Of a stretch of 64,000 nucleotides of DNA, positions 48,413 to 56,293 are shown in pieces. The notes below the pieces were generated by a model. That model worked only from the letters and a program-made list of their open reading frames with translations. It had not been told where the DNA came from and made no database searches. The position numbers were made by a program, and so were the translations under genes. The first letter of the stretch is position 1. Every line of letters begins with the position of its first letter. The stretch comes from Anaerolineae bacterium (GTDB taxonomy: Bacteria; Chloroflexota; Anaerolineae; Promineifilales; Promineifilaceae): assembly GCA_023382655.1 (NCBI GenBank), contig JAHDWK010000034.1, positions 1 through 64,000 on the forward strand, in the 5' to 3' direction.

Positions 48413-50833
48413 TCACGTGGGAATACTGATCGAAGCATGGTCTTTCACGGCCGTTACCCGTTCCCCCCGCGCCGTCAGAAAGCCCAACGCCTCATCGGCG
48501 GTGCCATCCATATAGATGTCCAGGACACGGCCGTGACTGGCCTCCGCTATATCAATCACCCGCAGCCATTCCGCCAGCCCGGCGTCATGGGGCAGCAGCC
48601 GCGCCAGACAGTTCGGCGACTCCCGGAAAAAGGCCCAATCAAAGTAGCTGCCGGGCATATGCAAATGCAGCGGCAGCGAATAAATCTCCGACTCCACCAA
48701 ATCCTGAAAAAAGTGGGTACCATAGGAAAGTTCCGGCGGTTTACCCTCTTTGGCCACGGCTACCTCCACCAGTACCTTCGTGTTGTAAATGTCCGCATAC
48801 GTCACCCGCACCCCCAAATCCAGGTTGGCGCTGCCCCATCGCCCCGGCCCTACCAGGATGAACGGCCGTCCCTCTAACAACTTGTTTAGCCGCCCAATGG
48901 CTCGCCCCAATTCCAGCCGGGTGGCATTGTCGGCAATCTGGTGATACTCCTCCGGGTCCACAAAAATCACCAGTTCTACCTGCCTGGCCAGCCCGTCAGG
49001 AATCAGCCCCTGCGAAGCAAACAGAATATCCACCTCCGGTATATCCTGGGGAATGGTAACAACTTGCTCCTGACGATGGCTCAAGGGGCGGCATTGCAGC
49101 ACATTCAATTGATAGTCGGGATAGGGATAGTGGGGCACAATGTCCACCGTGAACTCCATGTCCACCGGCGTTTTATACACGCGCTCCAGACGCGCCAGAG
49201 CCGCGCGCATCAGGGACACAAACTTCTGATCTTTGGTCAGGTAATCAAACGTCAACACAAACCGATCATCGGCCGTCAGCCCGCCCACGGAGACAATTTT
49301 CTGCAAATAATCACCTCGATCCAGAGAAGCAATGTAACGTAGTTCCGGGTAGTTATGATCCAGAATATCGCCGATGGGCAAGGTTCTGAACTGGTTTTCT
49401 TCCAGGTCAACCACGTCAATCTGCCACTGGGCATATTGGCGAATGGCTTTGGCGGTGGTTTCCGGACGCAGGTGGGGATGGCTGAGGGCGATCAGGCGGG
49501 GGTAATCGTTATCCACGCGGTCTACGGCGCGGGTGCCCACCCCCCATACCAACCGCAAGAAGCCGTCCTCGCGCCGGATTTTGGGGTGCCAGCGGAAGGG
49601 ATTGCGGCTAAAGGCAACGCCGGCGAGGGTGGGGAAATAGTAACGGCCGTGCCGTTTCCCCCACACCCGCTGAATCAAAATCGCCATCCGTTCATCATAA
49701 TCCAACAGCCCATGATGCTGGCGGTATAAAATAGCATCCGGGTTGACCGTGCTGGCATACACCCGTTTAATCGCATTCATCAAATCCGTCAGATTCTGCT
49801 CTGGCGATCCCTGATTGGCGCAAAAATAACTTTGATATTTGCCCGCAAAGGCAAAACCAAAATTATCCTCCAACAGGCTGGATGAACGCACAATAAGGGG
49901 GTCATTCCCTATCCTGTCCAGCACAATTTGCAGTTGCTCCACTACATCAGACGAAAAGTCGCCCCGTAAATGTGCTTCCACAATGGCCGGATACTCCGCC
50001 CGAATCTCTTCTAGCGTTTTGTACTTCTGGTTCATCACCCACTCCAGGTTATTCATCAGCCGGAAGTCATAAATCACCTCGCTGCCAATAAAAAAGGAAT
50101 CGGGGATTTCTACCAGATCGCTTAAATCTGGTTCGCCATCTGGCGCACCCTCCGGCGGTGGCTGGCGCAAAATCTTCCAGGCCAGCGTCATCCCGGCCGA
50201 TTTGCCGCCGATTTTGCCGCCGCCAATCCGCCGCCGGTAAATGCGGCGCAAATCCTCAATGCTGAACATCTTCTTGGCCACGGCAATAAAACGCAGTTGG
50301 TCACTGATCATGCCCTTGATCAGCACCACCTTGATCTCTTCCAGGTGGTGTTTTACCGACTCCAACTCGGCCGGGGGCAATGACTCATATAGCTCCCCCT
50401 GGCGAAACAACATCTCCCAAGGGGCAATTTCCGGGTTAAAGGTTAGTTCAATAGAGCCAGTGTGGCCTGGCTGTGTCTGGCGCAGATCGTCAATGATCTG
50501 ATCGAGCAAAGGAATACTCAGATTATTGGCAAAATAGGCGTCGGTCTGAAAATCACGCACCCGGCTTTTACGTTTCTGCCAGATATTTGTCTGCTCCTGA
50601 CCAAACGGATCATACAATCCTTCCCGCCGCTGCGACTCAATCGCTTTTTCTTTTACTTCACGCTCAAATGTTTCCTGGTCAATGATGCCGCGCCGGAACA
50701 ATTCTTCGCGCATCCGCACCCGGATGCGTTCCGCCAGCACCGGATATTGGGCCAGTTTGATGTACACGTCAATGGTGGGGGTAATGCTGCGCAGCGGCAG
50801 GGCGCCGACAGGCGGCGGTGGTGGTTGGTCCAT
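48413..50833 (-). CDS. PEP/pyruvate-binding domain protein (PPDK_N-like)
   Basis: 806 residues. The central part matches the ATP/pyruvate-binding domain of pyruvate phosphate dikinase and PEP synthase (GGGKIGGKSAGMTLAWKIL, VEIPDSFFIGSEVIYDF, DPLIVRSSSLLEDNFGFAFAGKYQS, GVAFSRNPFRW, QCRPLSHR). The swivelling phosphohistidine domain and the C-terminal PEP-binding barrel are absent, so it cannot complete the PPDK reaction. A C-terminal region with ILVGPGRWGSANLDLGVRVTYADI is typical of related orphan proteins. It may phosphorylate another partner or a metabolite; unknown. A TATAAT box seven bases before the ATG suggests a leaderless mRNA. Confidence 0.85.
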   Translation of the reverse strand: MDQPPPPPVGALPLRSITPTIDVYIKLAQYPVLAERIRVRMREELFRRGIIDQETFEREVKEKAIESQRREGLYDPFGQEQTNIWQKRKSRVRDFQTDAYFANNLSIPLLDQIIDDLRQTQPGHTGSIELTFNPEIAPWEMLFRQGELYESLPPAELESVKHHLEEIKVVLIKGMISDQLRFIAVAKKMFSIEDLRRIYRRRIGGGKIGGKSAGMTLAWKILRQPPPEGAPDGEPDLSDLVEIPDSFFIGSEVIYDFRLMNNLEWVMNQKYKTLEEIRAEYPAIVEAHLRGDFSSDVVEQLQIVLDRIGNDPLIVRSSSLLEDNFGFAFAGKYQSYFCANQGSPEQNLTDLMNAIKRVYASTVNPDAILYRQHHGLLDYDERMAILIQRVWGKRHGRYYFPTLAGVAFSRNPFRWHPKIRREDGFLRLVWGVGTRAVDRVDNDYPRLIALSHPHLRPETTAKAIRQYAQWQIDVVDLEENQFRTLPIGDILDHNYPELRYIASLDRGDYLQKIVSVGGLTADDRFVLTFDYLTKDQKFVSLMRAALARLERVYKTPVDMEFTVDIVPHYPYPDYQLNVLQCRPLSHRQEQVVTIPQDIPEVDILFASQGLIPDGLARQVELVIFVDPEEYHQIADNATRLELGRAIGRLNKLLEGRPFILVGPGRWGSANLDLGVRVTYADIYNTKVLVEVAVAKEGKPPELSYGTHFFQDLVESEIYSLPLHLHMPGSYFDWAFFRESPNCLARLLPHDAGLAEWLRVIDIAEASHGRVLDIYMDGTADEALGFLTARGERVTAVKDHASISIPT

Positions 50834-50840
50834 GCGCCGG

Positions 50841-50846
50841 ATTATA
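50841..50846 (-). promoter_or_regulatory. -10 box (TATAAT), leaderless arrangement
   Basis: On the minus strand TATAAT is followed by seven bases and the ATG at 50833. A TTCTGC lies 17 bases upstream as a weak -35. No Shine-Dalgarno is present. Confidence 0.5.
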
Positions 50847-50970
50847 ACAGGCTTGCCTCTATTGCAGAACTGATTATATTATTATGGCGTTATAGAGTTA
50901 GGGTTTGTTGTAACCGTCGGGGAAACGAACTAGCGCTTTTACGACAAACCATTTATGGAGGATCTTCAAA

Positions 50971-51075
50971 ATGTCAAAAGGACAAGAAAGAGGCAAACAG
51001 GGCAAAATCAACAAACCAAAACTGAGTAAAAAAGAAAAGAAAGAGAAAAAAGAAAAAAAGAAAACGACTGGTTAG
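50971..51075 (+). CDS. 34-residue lysine-rich protein
   Basis: ATG TCA AAA GGA CAA start, with GGAGG ten bases upstream. The peptide is MSKGQERGKQGKINKPKLSK followed by a tail of Lys/Glu and KTTG; about half the residues are Lys. The N-terminal MSKGQERGK resembles small conserved Lys-rich proteins of unknown function known to me from other bacteria. It could bind nucleic acid or ribosomes. The stop codon touches the first arm of a long hairpin. Upstream is a region of about 130 bases without a gene. Confidence 0.7.
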   Translation: MSKGQERGKQGKINKPKLSKKEKKEKKEKKKTTG

Positions 51076-51112
51076 AACACCTCCCGGAGCAGTGATGCTC
51101 CGGGAGGTGTTC
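51075..51112. terminator. 17-bp perfect hairpin between the Lys-rich gene and the HIT gene
   Basis: GAACACCTCCCGGAGCA pairs with TGCTCCGGGAGGTGTTC around a four-base loop. No T-run follows on the plus strand. The first G is the last base of the stop codon. It may protect the 3' end of the short mRNA or attenuate the HIT gene 14 bases downstream. Confidence 0.7.
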
Positions 51113-51125
51113 TGGGAGAAAAACG

Positions 51126-51470
51126 ATGGCGTCCATTTTTAGCAAAATCATTGCCGGGGAGATTCCTGGGGATATTGTCTACCGAGACGAATTGGTGACA
51201 GCGTTTCGGGATATAAACCCACAAGCGCCAACCCATATTTTGATTGTGCCCAACAAGGAAATTCCCACAGTGAACGAGGTAACGGAAGCCGACGAAGCAG
51301 CGTTGGGACGCTTGATTGTGGCGGCTAAAAAAATCGCGGAGCAGGAGGGGATTGCCGAAAATGGCTACCGGCTGATCGTGAACTGCGGCAAACATGGGCA
51401 CCAGGATGTGTTTCATATTCATATGCACCTGGTGGGCGGACGGCCGTTAGGCCCCATGCTCTATCGATAA
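51126..51470 (+). CDS. HIT-family (HinT-like) purine nucleotide hydrolase
   Basis: 114 residues, the standard length. SIFSKIIAGEIPGDIVYRDE at the start, then PQAPTHILIVPNKEI and the catalytic histidine triad motif DVFHIHMHLVGGRPLGPML. HinT proteins hydrolyse aminoacyl-AMP and other AMP-lysine-like phosphoramidates. GGGAG lies seven bases before the ATG. It is convergent with the methyltransferase gene, with a short themed repeat (GGTAATTGACAATTG) spanning both stops at 51470-51491. Confidence 0.95.
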   Translation: MASIFSKIIAGEIPGDIVYRDELVTAFRDINPQAPTHILIVPNKEIPTVNEVTEADEAALGRLIVAAKKIAEQEGIAENGYRLIVNCGKHGHQDVFHIHMHLVGGRPLGPMLYR

Positions 51471-51488
51471 TTGGTAATTGACAATTGA

Positions 51489-53351
51489 TCATTTCATGCC
51501 ATCCAACACATCCGCCACCAGATCGTAACGGCCGAAGGCGGGCATCATATACACCCCCTGCACAAACGGCCGTATCCCCCCCAATATCTCCTGCGCAATC
51601 AACACCCCTTCCTGCTGGGGGTCGGCGGCCTCATGCATCCGCTGGCGCAGCGCGTCCGGGATAACCATGCCGGGCACTTCGTTGTGCAGGAATTCGGCGT
51701 TACGGCCGTTGTACAGTGGATACAACCCGGCCACAATAGGAATGGGCAGCGCCCCGTACAGCGTTTCATACACCGCCACAAATTCTTTGGCCGCCGCCGG
51801 GTCGAACACCGGCTGCGTCAGCGCAAAATCGGCCCCATGCTGAATTTTCTTGTGCAGCAATTTGGCCTCTTTCTCCGGGTCTGGCGGCGTCAGCGTCAGC
51901 GCACAGCCTACAACAAAACTGGTCGGTTCATCAATCGTCGCGCCGGAATGTTGCAACCCGGCATTAAATTGCTGCTTGATCAATTGAATCAGGCCGGTGG
52001 GCACAATGTCATAAGTGTCCATTGCCTCCGGGTAATCGCCAATGCGGGTGGGGTCGCCCATGGTCACAAACAGGTTACGAATGCCCAGGGCATGGGCCGC
52101 CAGTAAATCCCCCTGAATGCGCAGCAGATTACGGCCGCGGGTGGGGAAGTGCAGTATCGTATCCAGCCCAATCTCTTTTTGCACCAGGTGCGCGGCGGCC
52201 CAGGCGCTCATGCGCATTTGCGCCACCGGCGTGTCGGCAATGTTCAGCAGGTTTGCCCCTGCCTCTTGCAGCATCCGGCCGCTTTGCAGCAGGCGGTGGG
52301 TAGCAATACCGCGCGGCGGGCGCATTTCCACCGTGACCACGAATGTTTGGTTTTTCAGGTAACGCGCCAGTTGGGTGGGAGGATGGCTCACGGCCGTGAG
52401 CTTTTCATCCCGCGCCACCACTTCAATGGTGGGCAGTTCAATGGTTGCCGGGCGAGGCCCATCCAAAGCGCGACGCATAGCGGCAATGTGCGCTTCGGTC
52501 GTACCGCAGCAACCACCGACCAGATTAGCCCCGGCTGCCGTCAGCTTCAAGGCATACTCGGCAAAATAGGCGGGTGTAGCCGGGTACATTACTCGTCCGC
52601 CGGCCGTCACTTCCGGCCAGCCAGCGTTGGGCATGGCCGCCAGTAGACGGTGTGGCGCAACCTGGCGCATGATCATGATCAGGCGCAGCACCTGTGCCGG
52701 GCCACCGCTGCAATTGACGCCCATCACGTCAATATCCAGTTCCGCCAATTGGCGGGCAACGGCATCAGCCGTGTAGCCTAACAAGGTGCGGTCGTCACGG
52801 GTGAAGGTGAGGGTGGCTACAATAGGGATTTCGGGGGCAATGGTACGGGCGGCGGCGACGGCCGTTGCCACCTCATACATATCTGACATCGTTTCCAGCA
52901 CCAGCAGGTCTACACCGCGCGGCGCTTTCACCAATGCTTCAATTTGCTCATGGAAGGCGGCCTGGGCTTCGGCTTTGGACACGCGCCCCAGCGGCGCCAG
53001 ACGCGCTCCCAAAGGCCCCACCGAACCGGCCAACAGCACCGGTTTGAAGCTGCTTTCAATGGCGCGGTGGGCAATGTCTACGGCCGTGTGGTTGATTTGC
53101 GCCACCTGCTCTTGCAAGCCGTGTTCGGCCAGTTTGAATCGGTTAGCGCTAAAGGTGTTGGTCTCAATGATGTCTGCGCCGGCCTCAATGTAGCGCCGGT
53201 GAATTTCGGCCACCAGGGCGGGCTGCTGCAAGTTGACGTTTTCAAAGCTGTGATCAGCCGACACCCCCCGGCTGTGCAGGTAGGTTCCCATAGCGCCGTC
53301 CAAAAGGGACGGCCGTTCCCCCAAAAGCTGGCAAAACTGTTCTCGATTCAT
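51489..53351 (-). CDS. Bifunctional homocysteine S-methyltransferase / methylenetetrahydrofolate reductase
   Basis: 620 residues. The N-terminal half (1-300) is a homocysteine-binding methyltransferase: LLDGAMGTYLHSRG, ETNTFSANRFKLAEHGL, MGVNCSGGP and GGCCGTTEAHIAAMRR with the three zinc Cys. From about residue 325 an MTHFR domain follows (FVVTVEMRPPRGIATHRLL, ILHFPTRGRNLLRIQGDLL, GVYMMPAFGRYDL). The same fusion is known in other bacteria (YitJ-like). It links one-carbon reduction to methionine formation in the cytoplasm. GGAGGCGC precedes the ATG. The stop codon lies in the themed repeat shared with the HIT gene. Confidence 0.95.
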   Translation of the reverse strand: MNREQFCQLLGERPSLLDGAMGTYLHSRGVSADHSFENVNLQQPALVAEIHRRYIEAGADIIETNTFSANRFKLAEHGLQEQVAQINHTAVDIAHRAIESSFKPVLLAGSVGPLGARLAPLGRVSKAEAQAAFHEQIEALVKAPRGVDLLVLETMSDMYEVATAVAAARTIAPEIPIVATLTFTRDDRTLLGYTADAVARQLAELDIDVMGVNCSGGPAQVLRLIMIMRQVAPHRLLAAMPNAGWPEVTAGGRVMYPATPAYFAEYALKLTAAGANLVGGCCGTTEAHIAAMRRALDGPRPATIELPTIEVVARDEKLTAVSHPPTQLARYLKNQTFVVTVEMRPPRGIATHRLLQSGRMLQEAGANLLNIADTPVAQMRMSAWAAAHLVQKEIGLDTILHFPTRGRNLLRIQGDLLAAHALGIRNLFVTMGDPTRIGDYPEAMDTYDIVPTGLIQLIKQQFNAGLQHSGATIDEPTSFVVGCALTLTPPDPEKEAKLLHKKIQHGADFALTQPVFDPAAAKEFVAVYETLYGALPIPIVAGLYPLYNGRNAEFLHNEVPGMVIPDALRQRMHEAADPQQEGVLIAQEILGGIRPFVQGVYMMPAFGRYDLVADVLDGMK

Positions 53352-53364
53352 GCGCCTCCAAATG

Positions 53365-53398
53365 AGTGGTTGGTTGCGAGTACCAGCAACCAGCCACT
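53365..53398. repeat. Themed dyad repeat (AGTGGTTGG / CCAGCCACT)
   Basis: AGTGGTTGGTTGC faces GCAACCAGCCACT. The element fills the gap between the LCP stop and the methyltransferase start on the minus strand. A relative (TGGCTGGTGACTGGTACC and CCAGCCACTA) lies at 54668-54702. Confidence 0.7.
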
Positions 53399-54482
53399 AA
53401 TTACTACTCTGCCCTGTGTCGAAAAAGAGGCGGTTGATCAGTGGGGCGGCGGCCTGGTTGTTCAGCACCAACACAGACGCGCCTGCTGGGGTACGGTAGC
53501 TGGATACATAGTCAAAACCCAGCACCTCATTCTGGATATTTTCTGTGGAAACTTCACTCAACAACCCGGCCAGTTTGATCAGTTGGTCCAAACTCAAATC
53601 GGTCATGATCCCTCTCTCTAGCTGCTGGTACAGGATAGGGGCGCGTTTGATCAACTCGCCCACCCCCAGCGATAGGGCCTTGCTGCGCAGCGCCAGAATG
53701 ACCTGCTGCTGCCGTTGGGCGCGATGAATATCACTATCGCCGTGCCGGGTGCGTGCATATTTCAGTGCCAGTTCACCATCCATATGGTGCAAACCTGACG
53801 GAATATAGAGGGGGTCGTAGCCGTAGTTCATGTCTGGGTATTCCGGATCGTTAATGGTGTACGGTACATTCAGATCAATACCGCCCAGGGCATTGACGCC
53901 GTTCACAACGGCGCTGAAATCTACCAGGGCATAATGGTGAATGGGTACACCCAGATTATATTCCACCGTTTGCATCGCCATAGCCGCCCCGCCGATGGGA
54001 TTGTTTCCCTGAGCGCCATAGACAAAGGCAGTATTGATACGGTCTTGCCCCAAACCAGGGATCTGCACATATAAATCGCGGGGCACTGACAGAATAGAGA
54101 CGGCTTCGGTAGCCGGATCAATGGAAACAATCATCATAGTGTCGGTACGGGAGATGAATGATTCACCAGGGCGCCGGTCAATGCCCATGAGCAAGATGTT
54201 GACGCGGTCGCTACCCTGCCAGGGTTCATTGGTGGGAATGAGGGTGGGCGTAGGTTGGCCGATGGGCATAGTAGGGACAACGGGTGGCGCGGCCTGATCG
54301 TAGTTCAGGTTGACAGAAGCGATCTGGACGCCACTGTTTTCCAGGGGGTTAACGGGCCGGCGCATGATGACTTGTACGGTGAGAAAAGCAAAGATGAGAA
54401 CGGCGATGCCAGAGAAAATGAAGGCAGCCGTGAGGGAAAAAGCCAGCCAGCCGGGTAATAAACTTTGATTTGTGCGAAACAT
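53397..54482 (-). CDS. LytR-CpsA-Psr (LCP) family protein
   Basis: 361 residues. One N-terminal membrane segment (AAFIFSGIAVLIFAFLTVQVIM), a Pro/Thr linker and an LCP domain: RVNILLMGIDRRPGES, SRTDTMMIVSIDPATEAVSILSVPRDLYVQIPGLGQDRINTAF and ALKYARTRHGDSDIHRAQRQQQVI. The two Arg and Asp-bearing motifs that bind the pyrophosphate lipid are intact. LCP enzymes transfer polymers from lipid carriers to the cell wall, which fits a thick, monoderm-like wall. GAGGA precedes the ATG, and an imperfect hairpin of the CCCTAAGGG family lies upstream. Confidence 0.94.
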   Translation of the reverse strand: MFRTNQSLLPGWLAFSLTAAFIFSGIAVLIFAFLTVQVIMRRPVNPLENSGVQIASVNLNYDQAAPPVVPTMPIGQPTPTLIPTNEPWQGSDRVNILLMGIDRRPGESFISRTDTMMIVSIDPATEAVSILSVPRDLYVQIPGLGQDRINTAFVYGAQGNNPIGGAAMAMQTVEYNLGVPIHHYALVDFSAVVNGVNALGGIDLNVPYTINDPEYPDMNYGYDPLYIPSGLHHMDGELALKYARTRHGDSDIHRAQRQQQVILALRSKALSLGVGELIKRAPILYQQLERGIMTDLSLDQLIKLAGLLSEVSTENIQNEVLGFDYVSSYRTPAGASVLVLNNQAAAPLINRLFFDTGQSSN

Positions 54483-54509
54483 ACAGTTCCTCGTTTGTTA
54501 TAGATTAAA

Positions 54510-54541
54510 CCCTAAGGGTTTCAGAAATCCCATAGGGTTAG
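54510..54541. repeat. Imperfect hairpin of the CCCTAAGGG family
   Basis: AACCCTAAGGGTTT and AAATCCCATAGGGTT can pair with mismatches. It lies 28 bases upstream of the LCP start codon and resembles 35360-35394 and 58352-58384. Confidence 0.65.
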
Positions 54542-54667
54542 CATTATATCTGTTATCACACGGCCGTCAGGGTGAACAGGCGGTGATTTCCCTACTATCA
54601 GGCATCATTTTACCCTTTGCTCATCATTATGGGTCAGTTGGCAAGTTTGAGTACACACAGATAATTA

Positions 54668-54702
54668 GGCTGGCTGGTGACTGGTACCAGCCACCAGCCA
54701 CT
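54668..54702. repeat. Themed dyad repeat (GGCTGGTGACTGG / CCAGCCACCAGCC)
   Basis: AGGCTGGCTGGTGACTGGTA faces CCAGCCACCAGCCACTA. It lies just upstream of the Shine-Dalgarno of the serine hydrolase gene. Confidence 0.7.
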
Positions 54703-54716
54703 ATGATAAAGGAGAC

Positions 54717-55565
54717 ATGAAAATGGATTGGTTAGCTGAGATGTGTGAGGCGTTTGACGGCCGTGTCGGGGTATCCGCCTTGAATTTACAGACGAGCGAA
54801 CAATTATTGTACCACGCCGATGAGGTGTTTCCCACAGCCAGTGCCATCAAGTTGGCCGTGCTGGCGGCAATGATGCAGCAGGTGGAAGATGGTTTGTTTT
54901 CATTGGAAACGCCGCTAATGCTGCGCCGCGCCGACCAGATTAGCGGCAGCGGCCTGCTGCAATTCCTGACGCCCGGTGTGGTCATGCCCCTACGCGATTG
55001 GGCTTTTTTGATGATGAATATCAGCGATAACCTGGCGACCAATGTCCTTATTGACCAGGTAGGGCTGGCGGCCGTCCAGAATTGGCTGGCGGAAAATGGG
55101 TATCCTGATGTGCAACTCCATCGCAAGATTGATTTTGGCGTGTTGGCCCAGGATATTACCCAGTTGGGTACCGCCACGCCGGCGGGATTGAATCGGCTGA
55201 TGACGGCCGTGTTCCGCCACGAAATCCTCACCCCCACCGCCTGCAACGAAATGCTGCGCATGATGGACAAGGTGGGCAGCGAGCGGGTGGGGCGCTATTT
55301 ACCCTTTGCCTTTTATGGGGATGAGACGCCGGAAGAGGAAAAGCTGCGGCTGGCGGGCAAAACAGGGTCGTTGAAGGGGTGCCGGGTGCAAACGGCCGTG
55401 GTCTGGCGGGGTGTGGGTGAAAACCGGCGCGGCTTTTCCATTACCGTGATGGCTGATGGCGACCCGGCCCCCGAATTGTGGAGCGCGGATGCGGCCGGCG
55501 TTTTGCTCATTGGCCGCATTGCCCGCGCCGTGTATGATCGGGTGTTTATAGCCGACCGGCTATAA
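54717..55565 (+). CDS. Class A beta-lactamase-fold serine hydrolase without signal peptide
   Basis: 282 residues. SxxK motif S42-A-I-K45 (FPTASAIKLAVLAAM), SDN motif in MMNISDNLATNVLID and KTG in LAGKTGSLKG are in order and spacing of class A enzymes. No signal peptide or lipobox is seen, so it appears cytoplasmic or exported by other means. AAAGGAG is only three bases from the ATG at 54717; the ATG at 54723 is better spaced. True resistance cannot be claimed from sequence; peptidase or esterase activity is equally likely. It is convergent with a lipoprotein gene through a shared terminator. Confidence 0.85.
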   Translation: MKMDWLAEMCEAFDGRVGVSALNLQTSEQLLYHADEVFPTASAIKLAVLAAMMQQVEDGLFSLETPLMLRRADQISGSGLLQFLTPGVVMPLRDWAFLMMNISDNLATNVLIDQVGLAAVQNWLAENGYPDVQLHRKIDFGVLAQDITQLGTATPAGLNRLMTAVFRHEILTPTACNEMLRMMDKVGSERVGRYLPFAFYGDETPEEEKLRLAGKTGSLKGCRVQTAVVWRGVGENRRGFSITVMADGDPAPELWSADAAGVLLIGRIARAVYDRVFIADRL

Positions 55566-55575
55566 ACACCCGATC
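55536..55575. terminator. 18-bp bidirectional hairpin overlapping a stop codon
   Basis: GATCGGGTGTTTATAGCC pairs with GGCTATAAACACCCGATC around a four-base loop. The TAA stop at 55563-55565 is in the right arm, followed by ATTTTATT. It lies between convergent genes. The stem pairs the last codons of the hydrolase with its stop. Confidence 0.8.
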
Positions 55576-55578
55576 ATT

Positions 55579-56091
55579 TTATTCGGCAAATTCCCAACCC
55601 ATTTGTTCAGCTTCCGCCTGGTTGTTAGCATCAATAACAACCTGGTAATGGGTGCTGGTAGGGCTGCCACAAACCGCTGTCACCGGCAGTTCAAACGTGG
55701 CCGATTCATACACCGGAATACCAGCGGCTTCCAGCGCCGTCACTGCATCCTGTTCGGTGGGATACAAGGCATCTTCACATTGTACCCCAGCCGCAATCAT
55801 CATCACCGATTGGGTAGCGGATGCCTCCAGGCCGGGGTAGGGGTTATTGGGGGGCAGAGCTTCGGGCACCGCATATCCTTCGGGCAGGGTATTGGCCGGG
55901 GTAGGGGCGGGATAAGAATCGGCCGGCCCGGCCGTGGCGGTAATCGTCGGCCGCGGCATTATATCCGTCTCTGGCAGGTCGCCATCTGGTGATGAGGGCG
56001 TCGCGCTGGGTTCAGGTTGCACGTTGCTTGGCCCACACGCGGCCAGCAGCAACAATAAGAGGATAATTGGGTAAGTCAGTCGTTTCACCAT
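55579..56091 (-). CDS. Small lipoprotein of unknown function
   Basis: 170 residues from the ATG at 56089-56091, with an ideal AAGGAG upstream; the frame extends to 56421 without support. Lipobox LLLLLLAACGPS, then a Pro/Thr/Ser-rich linker and a C-terminal domain of about 75 residues (AAGVQCEDALYPTEQDAVTALEAAGIPVYESATFELPVTAVCGSPTSTHYQVVIDANN). That domain has two Cys, which might form a disulfide, and resembles no family I can name. It is divergent from the selenoprotein-like gene 56294, with about 200 bases between them. Confidence 0.7.
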   Translation of the reverse strand: MVKRLTYPIILLLLLLAACGPSNVQPEPSATPSSPDGDLPETDIMPRPTITATAGPADSYPAPTPANTLPEGYAVPEALPPNNPYPGLEASATQSVMMIAAGVQCEDALYPTEQDAVTALEAAGIPVYESATFELPVTAVCGSPTSTHYQVVIDANNQAEAEQMGWEFAE

Positions 56092-56293
56092 GTTTCTCCT
56101 TATGACAGTTTTTGCGAACAGGGCAGGATTGTAGCAAAATACATCTGGGACGCGAGTGTTGCCACCCGGTGTTTGGTGAATGCTCATCCGCGACAAAGCC
56201 GTTTGTAGTGACCGCTTGAGCGGGGAGAACCGGCTGAAGCCATTGCGACGAACGAGAATGATGATTACTATATTTGGATGCAAGGAGAATAGG

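Noticed and set aside
54717..55565. Calling the serine hydrolase a resistance beta-lactamase
   Set aside because: Motifs fit the fold, but there is no signal peptide and many relatives are not beta-lactamases.
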